From Galeopsis tetrahit (lineage: Eukaryota; Streptophyta; Magnoliopsida; Lamiales; Lamiaceae): a stretch of 64,000 nucleotides of DNA. Below, piece after piece: positions 43,981 through 53,574 of the stretch (its first letter is position 1; every line of letters begins with the position of its first letter). The stretch covers positions 26,094,001 to 26,158,000 of the forward strand of contig OY776130.1 of the NCBI GenBank assembly GCA_963675135.1, written 5' to 3'. The notes beneath the pieces were generated by a model. The model ran no database searches and had not been told where the DNA came from. It saw only the letters and a program-made list of their open reading frames with translations. The position numbers were made by a program, and so were the translations under genes.

Positions 43981-44263
43981 TCCCAAAAAAAAATTGACCA
44001 AACAGAATCTTAACTTCCATTATTGCAAAGACATGGAGCGTGTGGAAGCTCAACTATAAAATTTGGTGGATCTACTCAGACCATCCTCATTAGTGACATT
44101 CCCCCAACCCAACCCTTCAATATTATATTAATTTCTCTCTCATCCACCTATACAATTTACAATCCAACCCAAATTTCATTTTATCATACTTCATCAATGA
44201 CACTGACCCAACCCAACCCAAAAATAATAATAATTTTTTAAATACATATTATATTATTAATTT

Positions 44264-44496
44264 GGGTTGGTCTGCTATGGACTCGAGTGCATGTTGTGCA
44301 CCCTAGTCCATGTTGCACTTTTCAGTTTACTGACTTACACTTTTTGGTCAATGGTGTTGCACTTTTCAATTATTAAACTGTATAATAATATTTTTAGTAA
44401 TAATTGAAAAGTGCAACACCATTTATCAAAAAGTGTAAGTCAGTGCACATGGACTAGGGTGCACAACATGCACTCGAGTGCATACTAGACTTTACC
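44264..44496. mobile_element. MULE-type MITE (233 bp), second copy, inside the Harbinger element
   Basis: Same family as 28212-28443: GTTGGTCTGCTATGGACTC and CATACTAGACTTTACC. The 9-bp TSD TATTAATTT is at 44255-44263 and 44497-44505. It has an internal extra AATATTTTTAG in the loop. It sits between the transposase 3' end and the TIR, so it need not block transposition. Confidence 0.92.
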
Positions 44497-44718
44497 TATT
44501 AATTTTTACTAAATTGGTATATAAAAATTACTTGATATTCTAAATTTGTAATTATAATATGAATATTTTTTATCACACACTTAAAATAAATAATGAACTC
44601 AATAACAAAATTAAAATTACAAGATTTGAAAATACGAAATTGAAAAGCAATAATAAACAAGCTACAAATGGATGCATGAAATATTAAATTACAAATAGAG
44701 AAAACAAAAATTACTTAT

Positions 44719-46056
44719 TTAATTCCGAGGGCCGAATTTCTGCCATATATGCTCAATCAAGTCGGTCTTGAGAGCGATATGAGCTTCTCTATTGCGAAGT
44801 TGTTCCCTATTAGTCATATAAGTGGATAAACTTGCAATGCGTTCAGTAGAGTATTGAAAACGTTGATCATCATTTGTGGGATTATCCATAAAAAATTCGG
44901 TGGGATCATAGTAATTTTGGTACGTGTCTCGCTCATCTTCTACTATCATGTTGTGCATGATAATACAAGCCATCATAATTTTTCCCATCAAAGACTTATC
45001 CCAAATAAGACATAGGCGTCTAAGAAATGCGAAACGAGCTTGTAGAACTCCAAATGCTCGCTCTACATCTTTTCGCGCAGCCTCTTGGTGTTGAGCGAAC
45101 AACTTGTGCTTTCGAAGTTGTGGAGAAACAATTGACTTGACAAATGCAGCCCATGAAGGATATATGCCATCAGTGAGATAATATGCCCTATCATTTTCGT
45201 GCCCATTTACGATGTAACTAACATTTGGTGCTCGACCTTCCAAGATATCACTAAAAACTGGAGATCGGTGGAGTACATTAATATCATTACACGTACCTGG
45301 TGTTCCAAAGAAAGCATGCCATATCCATAAATCATATGATGCAACAGCTTCCAAGATGATTGTTGGTTTTCCACTTCTCCCAGCATATTGCCCAGCCCAT
45401 GCATTAGGACAATTTTTCCATTCCCAATGCATGCAGTCAATACTGCCTATCATACCCGGGAATCCACGTTGATCCCCTACATAAAGTAGTCTGGCCAAAT
45501 CGTGTTCATTAGGCCTTCTAAGATACTCATCGCCAAAGCAAGATATTACGCCTTCTACGAATTGTTCGAGAGCTTGTCTTGTCACAGTTTCACTCATTCG
45601 CAAGTATTCATCGACGGCATCAGATGATGTCCCATACGCTAACACCCTCATAGCTCCAGTACACTTCTGCAACGATGAAAGACCTCTTCTACCTGTGGCA
45701 TTAGGTCTTTGTTGAAAGTATTCATCATTCGTAGTAACAGCCTCCACTATACGTAGGAATACCGATTTTCGCATACGAAATCTTCGTCGGAAGATCTCAG
45801 GAGTATACGTCGGCGTATCGCTAAAATAGTCGTTCATCAAACGCTCTTCACCAATCTCACGATCTCTTTCACAATATCTTCTTCTGGCTCTAGGAGTGTG
45901 ATCTCCTATAACAGAATTATGATTGCTTATGATCATATTCTCGATGATGAGATCAACTTGGCGATTTTGTGTAGCAACCCGTTTCTTCCATTCATCAAGT
46001 GATTTAAAATCGTTAGAATCAGAACTTGAATCCGAATCTATTGAATGAATTTTCAT
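44719..46056 (-). CDS. PIF/Harbinger transposase (445 aa)
   Basis: The start is ATG 46056 (MKIHSIDSDSSSDSNDF); the open frame extends 16 codons upstream only with a TTG. Residues about 60-190 include an arginine-rich part (PRARRRYCER) and a helix-turn-helix-like region. The DDE_4-type catalytic core shows GSIDCMHWEWKNCP (first Asp about 207), GTCNDINVLHRS (second Asp about 258) and ARKDVERAFGVLQARF (Glu about 332). C-terminal helices include MACIIMHNMIVEDERD, conserved in plant PIF-type proteins. No stop or frameshift. It cuts and pastes the element together with the SANT-like partner. Confidence 0.93.
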   Translation of the reverse strand: MKIHSIDSDSSSDSNDFKSLDEWKKRVATQNRQVDLIIENMIISNHNSVIGDHTPRARRRYCERDREIGEERLMNDYFSDTPTYTPEIFRRRFRMRKSVFLRIVEAVTTNDEYFQQRPNATGRRGLSSLQKCTGAMRVLAYGTSSDAVDEYLRMSETVTRQALEQFVEGVISCFGDEYLRRPNEHDLARLLYVGDQRGFPGMIGSIDCMHWEWKNCPNAWAGQYAGRSGKPTIILEAVASYDLWIWHAFFGTPGTCNDINVLHRSPVFSDILEGRAPNVSYIVNGHENDRAYYLTDGIYPSWAAFVKSIVSPQLRKHKLFAQHQEAARKDVERAFGVLQARFAFLRRLCLIWDKSLMGKIMMACIIMHNMIVEDERDTYQNYYDPTEFFMDNPTNDDQRFQYSTERIASLSTYMTNREQLRNREAHIALKTDLIEHIWQKFGPRN

Positions 46057-47122
46057 TGAAAGACATTTGTAAAATGTAACGAGTAAATAACAAGGACGAA
46101 ACAAATATTTGAGAGAAGAAACTTGAGTAAAGATAAGAATTTTTTGTGTAGGCCTAATATGGATTCAAATCGTATATATATGATAAAATAATGTGCATAC
46201 AATAAAGTGGACTAGACAATTGCATGTGATATCTGATACAATAAAGTGGACTTGACAATTGCATGTGATATGTTCATAGGACAGTGTGAAAGAGCAAAAT
46301 TGTCATGTGAAACACTAACAGGGCAACGTGAAATGGTTACAGGGCAACGTGAAACGCTAACAAGACAATGTGAAACGGTAACAAGCTTAAGTGAAACGCT
46401 AACAGGACAATGTGAAACGGTAATAATGAAGACAGTTGCATGTGAAACGCTAACAGGACAATGTGGACTAGACAATTGCATGTGATATCTGATACAATAA
46501 AGTGGACTAGACAATTGCATGTGATATCTGATACAATAAAGTGGACTAGACAATTGCATGTGATATCTGATACAATAAAGTGGACTAGACAATTGCATGT
46601 GATATCTGATACAATAAAGTGGACTAGACAATTGCATGTGATATGTTCATAGGACAGTGTGAAAGAGCAAAATTGTCATGTGAAACACTAACAGGGCAAC
46701 GTGAAACGGTTACAGGGCAACGTGAAACGCTAACAGGACAATGTGAAACGGTAACAAGCTAAAGTGAAACGCTAACAGGACAATGTGAAACGGTAATAAT
46801 GAAGACAATTGCATGTGATATGATATCACTGTCCTGTCCTCCGACTCTATTTACAAGGCAATAATGAAGACAATTGCATGTGATATGATATCTATTAAGT
46901 GGACTACTTTCCCTCTTCAATAATGACTAGAATGCATGTGATATAATATCAGTGTCCTCCAACTACAATAATTGAAACACAAATACAATAATATTCATAA
47001 AGTTGATGATTGGAATTAATCAAACACACAAATAAAAGAGTTTACAAGACAATAACTAAAATTAAACACACAAATCAAAAGTCTTAAAACATAAATTGAA
47101 GTTGCATGAAAATAAATTACAT
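46057..47122. repeat. Intergenic minisatellite of the Harbinger element
   Basis: 46466-46640 has a 39-bp unit (AATAAAGTGGACTAGACAAT plus TGCATGTGATATCTGATAC) repeated about five times, with one more at 46205. A second pattern, GTGAAACGCTAACAGGACAA, alternates with GTGAAACGGTAAC at 46285-46470 and again at 46675-46800, so a larger block was also duplicated. The rest is AT-rich spacer between the two ORFs, which are transcribed in the same direction. Confidence 0.9.
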
Positions 47123-48200
47123 TCAATTTTTAAACACGACTCCCATTAGATGACGTTTCATCTCTTCATCTTCAGGGGTTAAGTGGTTTTTCGCCATCAA
47201 TGTCATCAACATATTACGATTCGACATCATAATCTTCCTTTCTTCTTTTTCTCTGTCGAATTTCATTCTCTCTCTTTCCAGTGTGCTCATCACTTCAACT
47301 TCCTTTTCTCTAATGAGTCTTAACGCACGAAGTTCTGCAGCAAATTCATCAGTAGAAGGATTTTGCATTACCTTACCTTTTCCCTTTTTTTTTGCCTTCT
47401 CTCTGCCTATAGGACGGGGAATAGTTGAACATCCACTACCTGGAGTTTCTGGATTGGATGGGTTGGAATACTCTCCTCCATCTTCACTGGTTTTCGATCT
47501 CTTTGAGCTGCCACCGCTTTCTTCATTACCCTGTTCATTTCTATTATGATGTAAGAATGTAATTGCCCACTTGGGATTTTTACACATAACTTCATTAAAT
47601 ACAGCTAAGTCTTGAAACTTGTTGCCACCACCCTCTGAATAAATTGCTTGAGCTTCGTTCTCAATGTCGGTTTGGCTCATTCCGCTCCTTTTCCGACGAT
47701 ATGCCTCCTTGTAAGCAGCAATCCACTTATTTGCATTTCCACTAAGTCGTTTCCAACGACCTTTCATTGACTCCAAATTTCTTTCATTGATCTCTTTCGG
47801 ATTTTCTTGTTGAGTTTCATGATACATTTCATGCACGTGTTTCCACATCGAGGTAGACTTTTGATTCTTACCACGCACGCTATTTACACTAACATAACAC
47901 CAAGATGACATTAGAAGTGTATCTTCTTTCACGCACCAAGGTACATTGTTTGCCCCCTTTTTATTTTTACTTGCCGATGGAGTTTCTTGGAACAAATTTC
48001 GGGAGACATTTTGCGATGTTTGGACTTGTTCAGAAATAGGATCTTGATTAAGATCCGGAGAAAATTGAGAGTGTTGTGCGTTTGAAAATTCTTCAGAATT
48101 TGAAAGAGAAGGATTAAAATAAGATCCAAAATTTGGATAATTTTGAGAGTTTGAAAAATTTTGAGAGTTTGAAAAAAAAATTGGGATAATTTGGATCCAT
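47123..48200 (-). pseudogene. Harbinger ORF2, Myb/SANT-like DNA-binding protein (one-base frameshift near start)
   Basis: The open part 47123-47995+ encodes VPWCVKEDTLLMSSWCYVSV, TSMWKHVHEMYHETQQENPK, ESMKGRWKRLSGNANKWIAA and YKEAYRRKRSGMSQTD, the Myb/SANT-like (trihelix-type) domain that partners PIF transposases, then a Ser/Gly linker, a basic patch and a Glu/Arg-rich coiled coil (REKEVEVMSTLERERMKFDR). The frame stays open upstream to an A9 tract at 48172-48180. The natural ATG is at 48200 (MDPNYPNF), which is off by one base across that tract. Without the shift the product would be about 360 aa. Confidence 0.88.
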
Positions 48201-48792
48201 AATAGCTAGAAATATTAGATGATAAAAAAGAGAATTTTAGTTTGTGTTTCAAAATAGCTCGATATTGGACTCTATTTATAGAGAAAAAAAAATTACTAAT
48301 TTTGATATATATATATATATTTAATACATATTATCTTCAATATCTACAAATCTAATTATATCACACAAAAAATTACAAACAACCAATGAAATTGTGACAC
48401 TTGGCATATTAATTAATATTATTAAATTGATGACCTTAGGTTGGCCATCCAACCCAAGTCACGCAAATGTCAATAGCTTCTTATTATTTTAATATTATAA
48501 AATTTGTCCACTTCCTATGACATTTTGGTGACATTTTGGTGGAGGTCACTGATGAGGATGGTCTCAAGTATAAATATCATTTAAAAAACTAGAATTTCTA
48601 GTCAAACTATGTGCAATTAATGCCTTGCCGCACCTCTCTCCTTTCTATGAGCATTCTGGTGGCCTCCTAATGCCTACGAGCTGTCGAATTTTTATTTTCT
48701 TGAACTTGCATGATAATTGATATTGTTTTCTCTCTTGGTATATATTAATTAGTAGCTAGTACGAATTTAGAAAATGGTGTGGAGGATGAATA

Positions 48793-48870
48793 ATGAAATC
48801 AATTGAGAATGACTACATGAATATAAATAGCATGAAATCAATTGAGAATGACTACATGAATATAAATAGC
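48793..48870. repeat. 39-bp direct repeat, two copies
   Basis: ATGAAATCAATTGAGAATGA plus CTACATGAATATAAATAGC occurs twice in tandem with no difference seen. Confidence 0.95.
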
Positions 48871-48973
48871 ACTCCACCACTCCCTCGACGATAAACTTTT
48901 CTTTTTCCTCTATCACAATAAAATAAATTCATTCTTTTTTTAACATTTTATTATATTATTATCTTTCTCAATT

Positions 48974-49060
48974 ATATCATCCCTTTTTTTTTTTTTGATG
49001 AAAGACCTAAGGCCTACCTGGTGCTCTAACCACTTGAGCTATCCCACCAAATATCATCCC
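48974..49060 (-). mobile_element. Tiny tRNA-derived retroposon with poly(A) and 10-bp TSD
   Basis: Minus strand: GGTGGGATAGCTCAAGTGG (tRNA start and A box TAGCTCAAGTGG), TTAGAGCACCAGG, GGCCTTAGGTCTTTCATC, then a run of 13 A. The 54-bp body lacks a B box. ATATCATCCC is repeated at 48974-48983 and 49051-49060 (TSD). It looks like a strongly truncated SINE or a retroposed tRNA 5' half with added tail. Confidence 0.75.
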
Positions 49061-49308
49061 TATCATTCTATCGTGTTTTTTTAGCAATTTGATTTGTCAT
49101 GTGTCGGTAGCCTCCCACCAAATATCTTTGTAACCGGCCACATATATATTGACATATATAATTCCATGATTTGTATGATAGGGCTGGTTAAAAAATGAAA
49201 AACTAGAAGCTGGTGATTAAATATATTTTTGTATTATACCCTTTATCACTTAAGAATTCATAACTTTTGTGCAAGAGTTTTTTAATGTATGAATTGTTTA
49301 TTAATACT

Positions 49309-49461
49309 CCCTCTGTCTCACGATAATTTTCACACTTTCCTTGATAATTTTCACACTTTCTTTTTCAAGGCGTCTCACAATAACTTTCACACCCTTAAAG
49401 TGGAAAACCCTTTATAAATTTCACTCTCACAATATACTCAATTCTACACAAATGACATTCC
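49309..49461. mobile_element. Stowaway MITE, right end cut by an LTR
   Basis: After TA it begins CTCCCTCTGTCTCACG, with an internal duplication of ATAATTTTCACACTTTC. The sequence changes to LTR DNA after AAATGACATTC. Confidence 0.8.
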
Positions 49462-50395
49462 CATGAAGATATCGACCATACTTAGAAAGATTTGGTGCAA
49501 AGGCTAGTTCTCACCAACGACTAGTTTTTGAAGCTCAAATCTCTCTATAAATACAACACTTGTTCTTTGGAACAATGTACCAGAAACCTTACAAGCAACA
49601 ACTCTCTCTATACGCATTCAGTTGATATCAAGAACAACCAGTTTTCGAGAAATACTTAAGTGTCGAGTTCTTTAGAGCCTGCAAAGTTTTTCAAACCTTA
49701 GTGCTCTAAGTTTCCGATCCTAAGCATGCATAAAGAATCATATTTTTAGTGCTTAGAACTAGTTGGTTATACACATATCTTTATTTTGGTGTAAACCCCT
49801 CTGTAAAGGTTACTTGTTACCTTATCAACAAGTAGATCCGTAGCCTCAGACAGTACTTGAGGTTTTTGATCGAAAGTCTTCTCTTGGAACTATAAAGAAA
49901 CAAGATAGTGAATTTCTCTATCTGATTAGAGAGAGTGGACGTAGGATATTGAGATCCGAACCACTATAAATACTTGTATTTTTATTGCTTACTTTACTAT
50001 TCAACACTCATATTCTTACTGTTCATATTTATTAAAAGCACTCAGATTTATCAAAGAGTCAAAACCCACCATGTGTTTGTTTTCATAATTAACAGATATC
50101 AAATCAGCTGATAAACTTGCATTGTTTTAAAAGACATTATTTCAAAAGGTTTTCATATATTACCCTCGAGTCTAAACACGTAGGGCCTACACATTTCTGC
50201 ACCTATACTTTTGAGATAACTCTCAAACAGACCAACTAAATTCAGCAGTCAGTAAGGTTGTTAACTTACTCTACTATAACACACCTTTCACACTCTACAG
50301 ATCATAACATATTGTTCACATTCACGCGATTGAGTATATAAGTCATCTGATCGTCTCATCTGATCTTAAATCATGAAAAAGTTTTGAACATCTAG
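49462..50395 (+). mobile_element. SIRE-like LTR fragment (plus strand)
   Basis: Homologous to the R-U5 part of the solo LTR at 4.2-5.6 kb: GAGAGTGGACGTAGGA, ATCCGAACCACTATAAAT. It has TATAAATA at 49546-49553. The LTR start is replaced by Stowaway DNA. The end stops at TTTTGAACATCTAGAC, short of the CCCCTCTAG and CCAACA end. Neither boundary is natural. Confidence 0.75.
49546..49553 (+). promoter_or_regulatory. TATA box of the LTR fragment
   Basis: TATAAATA in CTCTCTATAAATACAACAC, placed like the TATA of the other SIRE-like LTRs. Confidence 0.5.
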
Positions 50396-50404
50396 ACCAT
50401 AGAG

Positions 50405-50821
50405 ACATTTTTGACATCTTTGTTTGAGGAGGCTGATGCTTATGATTTGGCGAGATCGAAGTCTGCTGATGGGTTGTCAAATGAGGTTATTGCTCGACAG
50501 TTGGCCGAAGCTAAGGATGTCCTTCACACAGTTAGGGAGAAGCACCTCGTGAGCTCCGCCCAAGTCGAGGCTTCCCAAACAAATTTTCAGCGGATCATGG
50601 ACAAGGTCGCCAAGTTGCTGCAAAAGATGAAGACGACGTCTGAGACGTTACAACAGCATTGGGCATCCCACTAAAGTGTTGAGGCAGAATTTGTAGATGT
50701 TGAGAGTCAAATCTCTTCCATCACCAATACTCCCTCGGTTGAGGATACTGTGGCCAAGGATTTGAAGAAAATGAAATCTAAGCTAGAGAAATCTCTAGGC
50801 GATTTGAATCTCTTTGTTTAG
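50405..50821 (+). pseudogene. Coiled-coil C-terminal fragment of an unknown TE-type ORF
   Basis: Frame TSLFEEADAYDLARSKSADG, LSNEVIARQLAEAKDVLHTV, RIMDKVAKLLQKMKTTSETL, a TAA at 50672, then the same frame continues SVEAEFVDVESQISSITNTP, KKMKSKLEKSLGDLNLFV and stops. It is GC-richer than its surroundings and predicted alpha-helical. It looks like the tail of a plant transposon-associated protein; family not identified. It lies directly after the LTR fragment, but whether it belongs to it is unclear. Confidence 0.45.
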
Positions 50822-51341
50822 ATTGTCTTATGACTTTTATGATTGACTTAAATTAGTTTAGTTATAGTTGACTTAAATTCAATGAGACGCGCTTAATTAT
50901 TTTTTTACTGAAATTTTTGTATTAGTTTGAAAAAATTAAAAATTATATTTTTTTAAGGTAAAATATTTCAGCTTTGACAAAAAAGTAGCAAATGTCAGAA
51001 TTTTTATTATAGTTTTTTGTATTAATGGTGTAATTAATTTTGAGTAGATATAGGGATGTAATTGATTAAATTATGCAATATGATCATGAATTTAACTCTA
51101 CCGTTATGAAGACAAAATAATAATAATATAAAAAATATTTCTATAAAATAACTCATAAGTGAAAATTAATTAGATTAAAAAAATTAAATATACCAAAAAA
51201 TACGTTTGACAAAAAATTGACTTTTGAGATGAAATAATCAATATGAAACTATTTCGGTTATAAAATCTCATAATTTGTGGAGGTAATCAATAAACATTAT
51301 AATTTTTTGTATATTTATTTTTATTAAATCATAATAATATA
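50822..51341. other. AT-rich, no gene
   Basis: No ORF or known repeat seen, apart from resemblance of 51030-51300 (ATTATGCAATATGATCATG, CATAATTTGTGGAGGTAAT) to 57700-58310 (CATAATTTGTGGAGGTAAT), suggesting an older local duplication. Confidence 0.4.
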
Positions 51342-51969
51342 TACTCCCTCCGTCTCATAGGAACTTGCACACCTGGGATAGCACACAATTTAAGAAATGT
51401 GTAAGAAAATGTGTAATGAGTAATGTTTTGAGGGAGGAAATTTTATTTTTAGTCATATAAGTTTGAAAGATTCCAAAATAAATCCTTTAAGTTTAAACTT
51501 TACAAAATACGTCTTTTACCTTTTAACCTTTTAATTTTAATCATTTTTTACATCAATATTAATCCTTTATGTTTTGAAGGAATTAAAGTTGGCAAACTTG
51601 GTGCCATATATATTAAAAAAAATGCCACTCTATATATATTTTAAAAAAAATAGAGCTAATAATCCAAAATATTCTATACACACCCCATAATTTTATGAGT
51701 TTAACTAAGATAAGGGACAATCCTATAGACACAACTAGAAATAGAGACAAAAAATTATAGTATTAGAATTAAGGTCAAATTCATAATCAAATAACCTATT
51801 ATGCCCTTATTCTTATAAGACACTAATAATGGAAATTAAAATTATATTTTAAATTTTAAATCAATTTAAATTAAAATTAGCAACCGATAATTACTCAATC
51901 ACTACCAAATTTTCCGTAATTGAATAACTACCAAAATTAGTAAAATGTACATATGCAGAATATTATTTG

Positions 51970-53565
51970 GAGAAAAAAATTGTTTACGTCCCGTAACTTT
52001 TACCTTTTTTGAAAAACGTCCCAAAATAGTTAAAATTTTAATTTACGTCCCATAACTTTTTCAATTGCTTAATTTACGCCCAATTTTCCCTGAAAATCCC
52101 CAATTTTATGTAAATGGGACGTAAATTGAGCAATTAAAGAAGTTATGGGACGTAAATTAAATTTTTAATTAAAATGGGACGTTATGTAAAAAAGATAAAA
52201 ATATTCAATAAATGTGTATAATTCAGTATAAAATTAATGTAGTTTATCTTATACAATCAAATGGATTCAAAAAAAAAAAAATGTTATACAATCAAATAAA
52301 AAAATAATTCATAAATTTATTAATTATTATAAAAATCAATTAACTTACCTAATTCATTATTAAAAAAATTATTAACTTACCTAATTAAAAAAAATTATAA
52401 TTACAATATAAATATTATAAAATAAATTGTGAATATTAATTAAAATACTAAATAATATTTTAAAATATATGAAAATAAATTTAGAATAATATTTAAATAA
52501 GTAAATAATTTTTCATAATTTCAAAAAAAATATAATATGAAAAAAGAATCTGATTAATAATTTAAAAACTCAATTAACCTAATAAAAAAAATTAAAAAAT
52601 CAATTAACATACTCAAATAAATATAAATTTTATCTTTAAAATAATAAAAATCCCAAATATTTTTTTTATTAAAATTGTCAAAAACTCTTATTAAAACTTA
52701 ACAATTATTTTAATATTTTAAATAAATAAAAAAAATCCACAAATATTTAAAATCCCCAAATAAATAAAAAAATACTCAAATATATCCAAAATTCTCATCT
52801 CTTACTCACGGTAATTGAAAGATGATTATGAACACTATATTTTTTAACAATTTTTTAATTTTATTGTTTTTCATTTTTATTATATAATTTTTAATTTGAT
52901 ATTAGTTCGTACAAAAACATGTGGACCCACTTTGTGTAATACTTATATAATTTTTTATATATATTTGATTACTTTAAAATAAATAAATAATTTTATAATA
53001 AATTATAATTTTTTTTCTAATTAGGTAAGTTAATAATTTTTTTAATAATTAATTAGACAAGTTAATTGATTTTTATAAAAATATCCTTAAGGAGGGTTTA
53101 CTTGGCAAGATTTTAACGGGGCTCCGGTCATTAGAACGACATGTGTTCTCTTGATTTTAGGTTTTCATCGGTAAAAGAACTGAATTTATATGAATAATTG
53201 AATTTTTTTTATATTAAAATAAGTTAATTTATGAATAATTAATTTATATATTAATAAATGAATTATTTTTTTATTTGATTGTATAACATAAACTATATTA
53301 ATTTTATAGTGAATTGTACACATTTGTTGAATATTTTTATCTTTTTCGCATAACGTCCCATTTTAATTAAAAATTTAATTTACGTCCCATAACTTCTTTA
53401 ATTGCTTAATTTACGTCCCATTTACATAAATTTGGGGATTTTTAGGGAAAATTGGACATAAATTAAGCAATTGAAAAAGTTATGGGACGTAAATTAAAAT
53501 TTGAACTATTTTGGGACGTTTTTCAAAAAAGGTAAAAGTTATGGGACGTAAATAATTTTTTTCTC
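51970..53565. mobile_element. Fold-back element (1596 bp) with ~300-bp arms and 9-bp TSD
   Basis: Both ends read GAGAAAAAAATT inward, then TTTACGTCCCRTAACTTTTA and three or four spaced TTTACGTCCCATAACTT motifs, closing with AAATGGGACGTAAATT. Arms 51970-52260 and 53250-53565 pair. TATTATTTG flanks both sides (51961-51969, 53566-53574). Loop 52261-53249 is extremely AT-rich and partly self-complementary (TTAACTTACCTAATT against AATTAGGTAAGTTAA). No ORF. Confidence 0.92.
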
Positions 53566-53574
53566 TATTATTTG

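Larger units (their letters stand above)
44079..48563 (-). mobile_element. PIF/Harbinger transposon, 4485 bp, nearly intact
   Basis: TIRs GACCATCCTCATTAGTGAC at 44079-44097 and the inverted GACCATCCTCATCAGTGAC at 48545-48563 differ at one base. TCA flanks both sides (44076-44078, 48564-48566). The flanks join perfectly to match the element-free relative at 24541-24640. Two ORFs on the minus strand, transposase and Myb/SANT-like, are the hallmark of the superfamily. The subterminal strings CCAACCCAACCC and the inverted GGGTTGGATGG also match. Confidence 0.95.

Noticed and set aside
46212..46652. Repetitive ORFs in the Harbinger spacer (MQLSSPLYCIRYH units)
   Set aside because: The 39-bp unit is a multiple of three, so frames stay open by chance on both strands.
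46205..46800. CRISPR-like regular repeats
   Set aside because: Units are contiguous 39-bp tandem repeats without unique spacers, inside a plant transposon. This is a minisatellite.
51970..53565. Long hairpin as a microRNA precursor
   Set aside because: Arms of ~300 bp with TSD and terminal repeats fit a fold-back transposon; siRNA production is possible, but a MIRNA gene is not supported.
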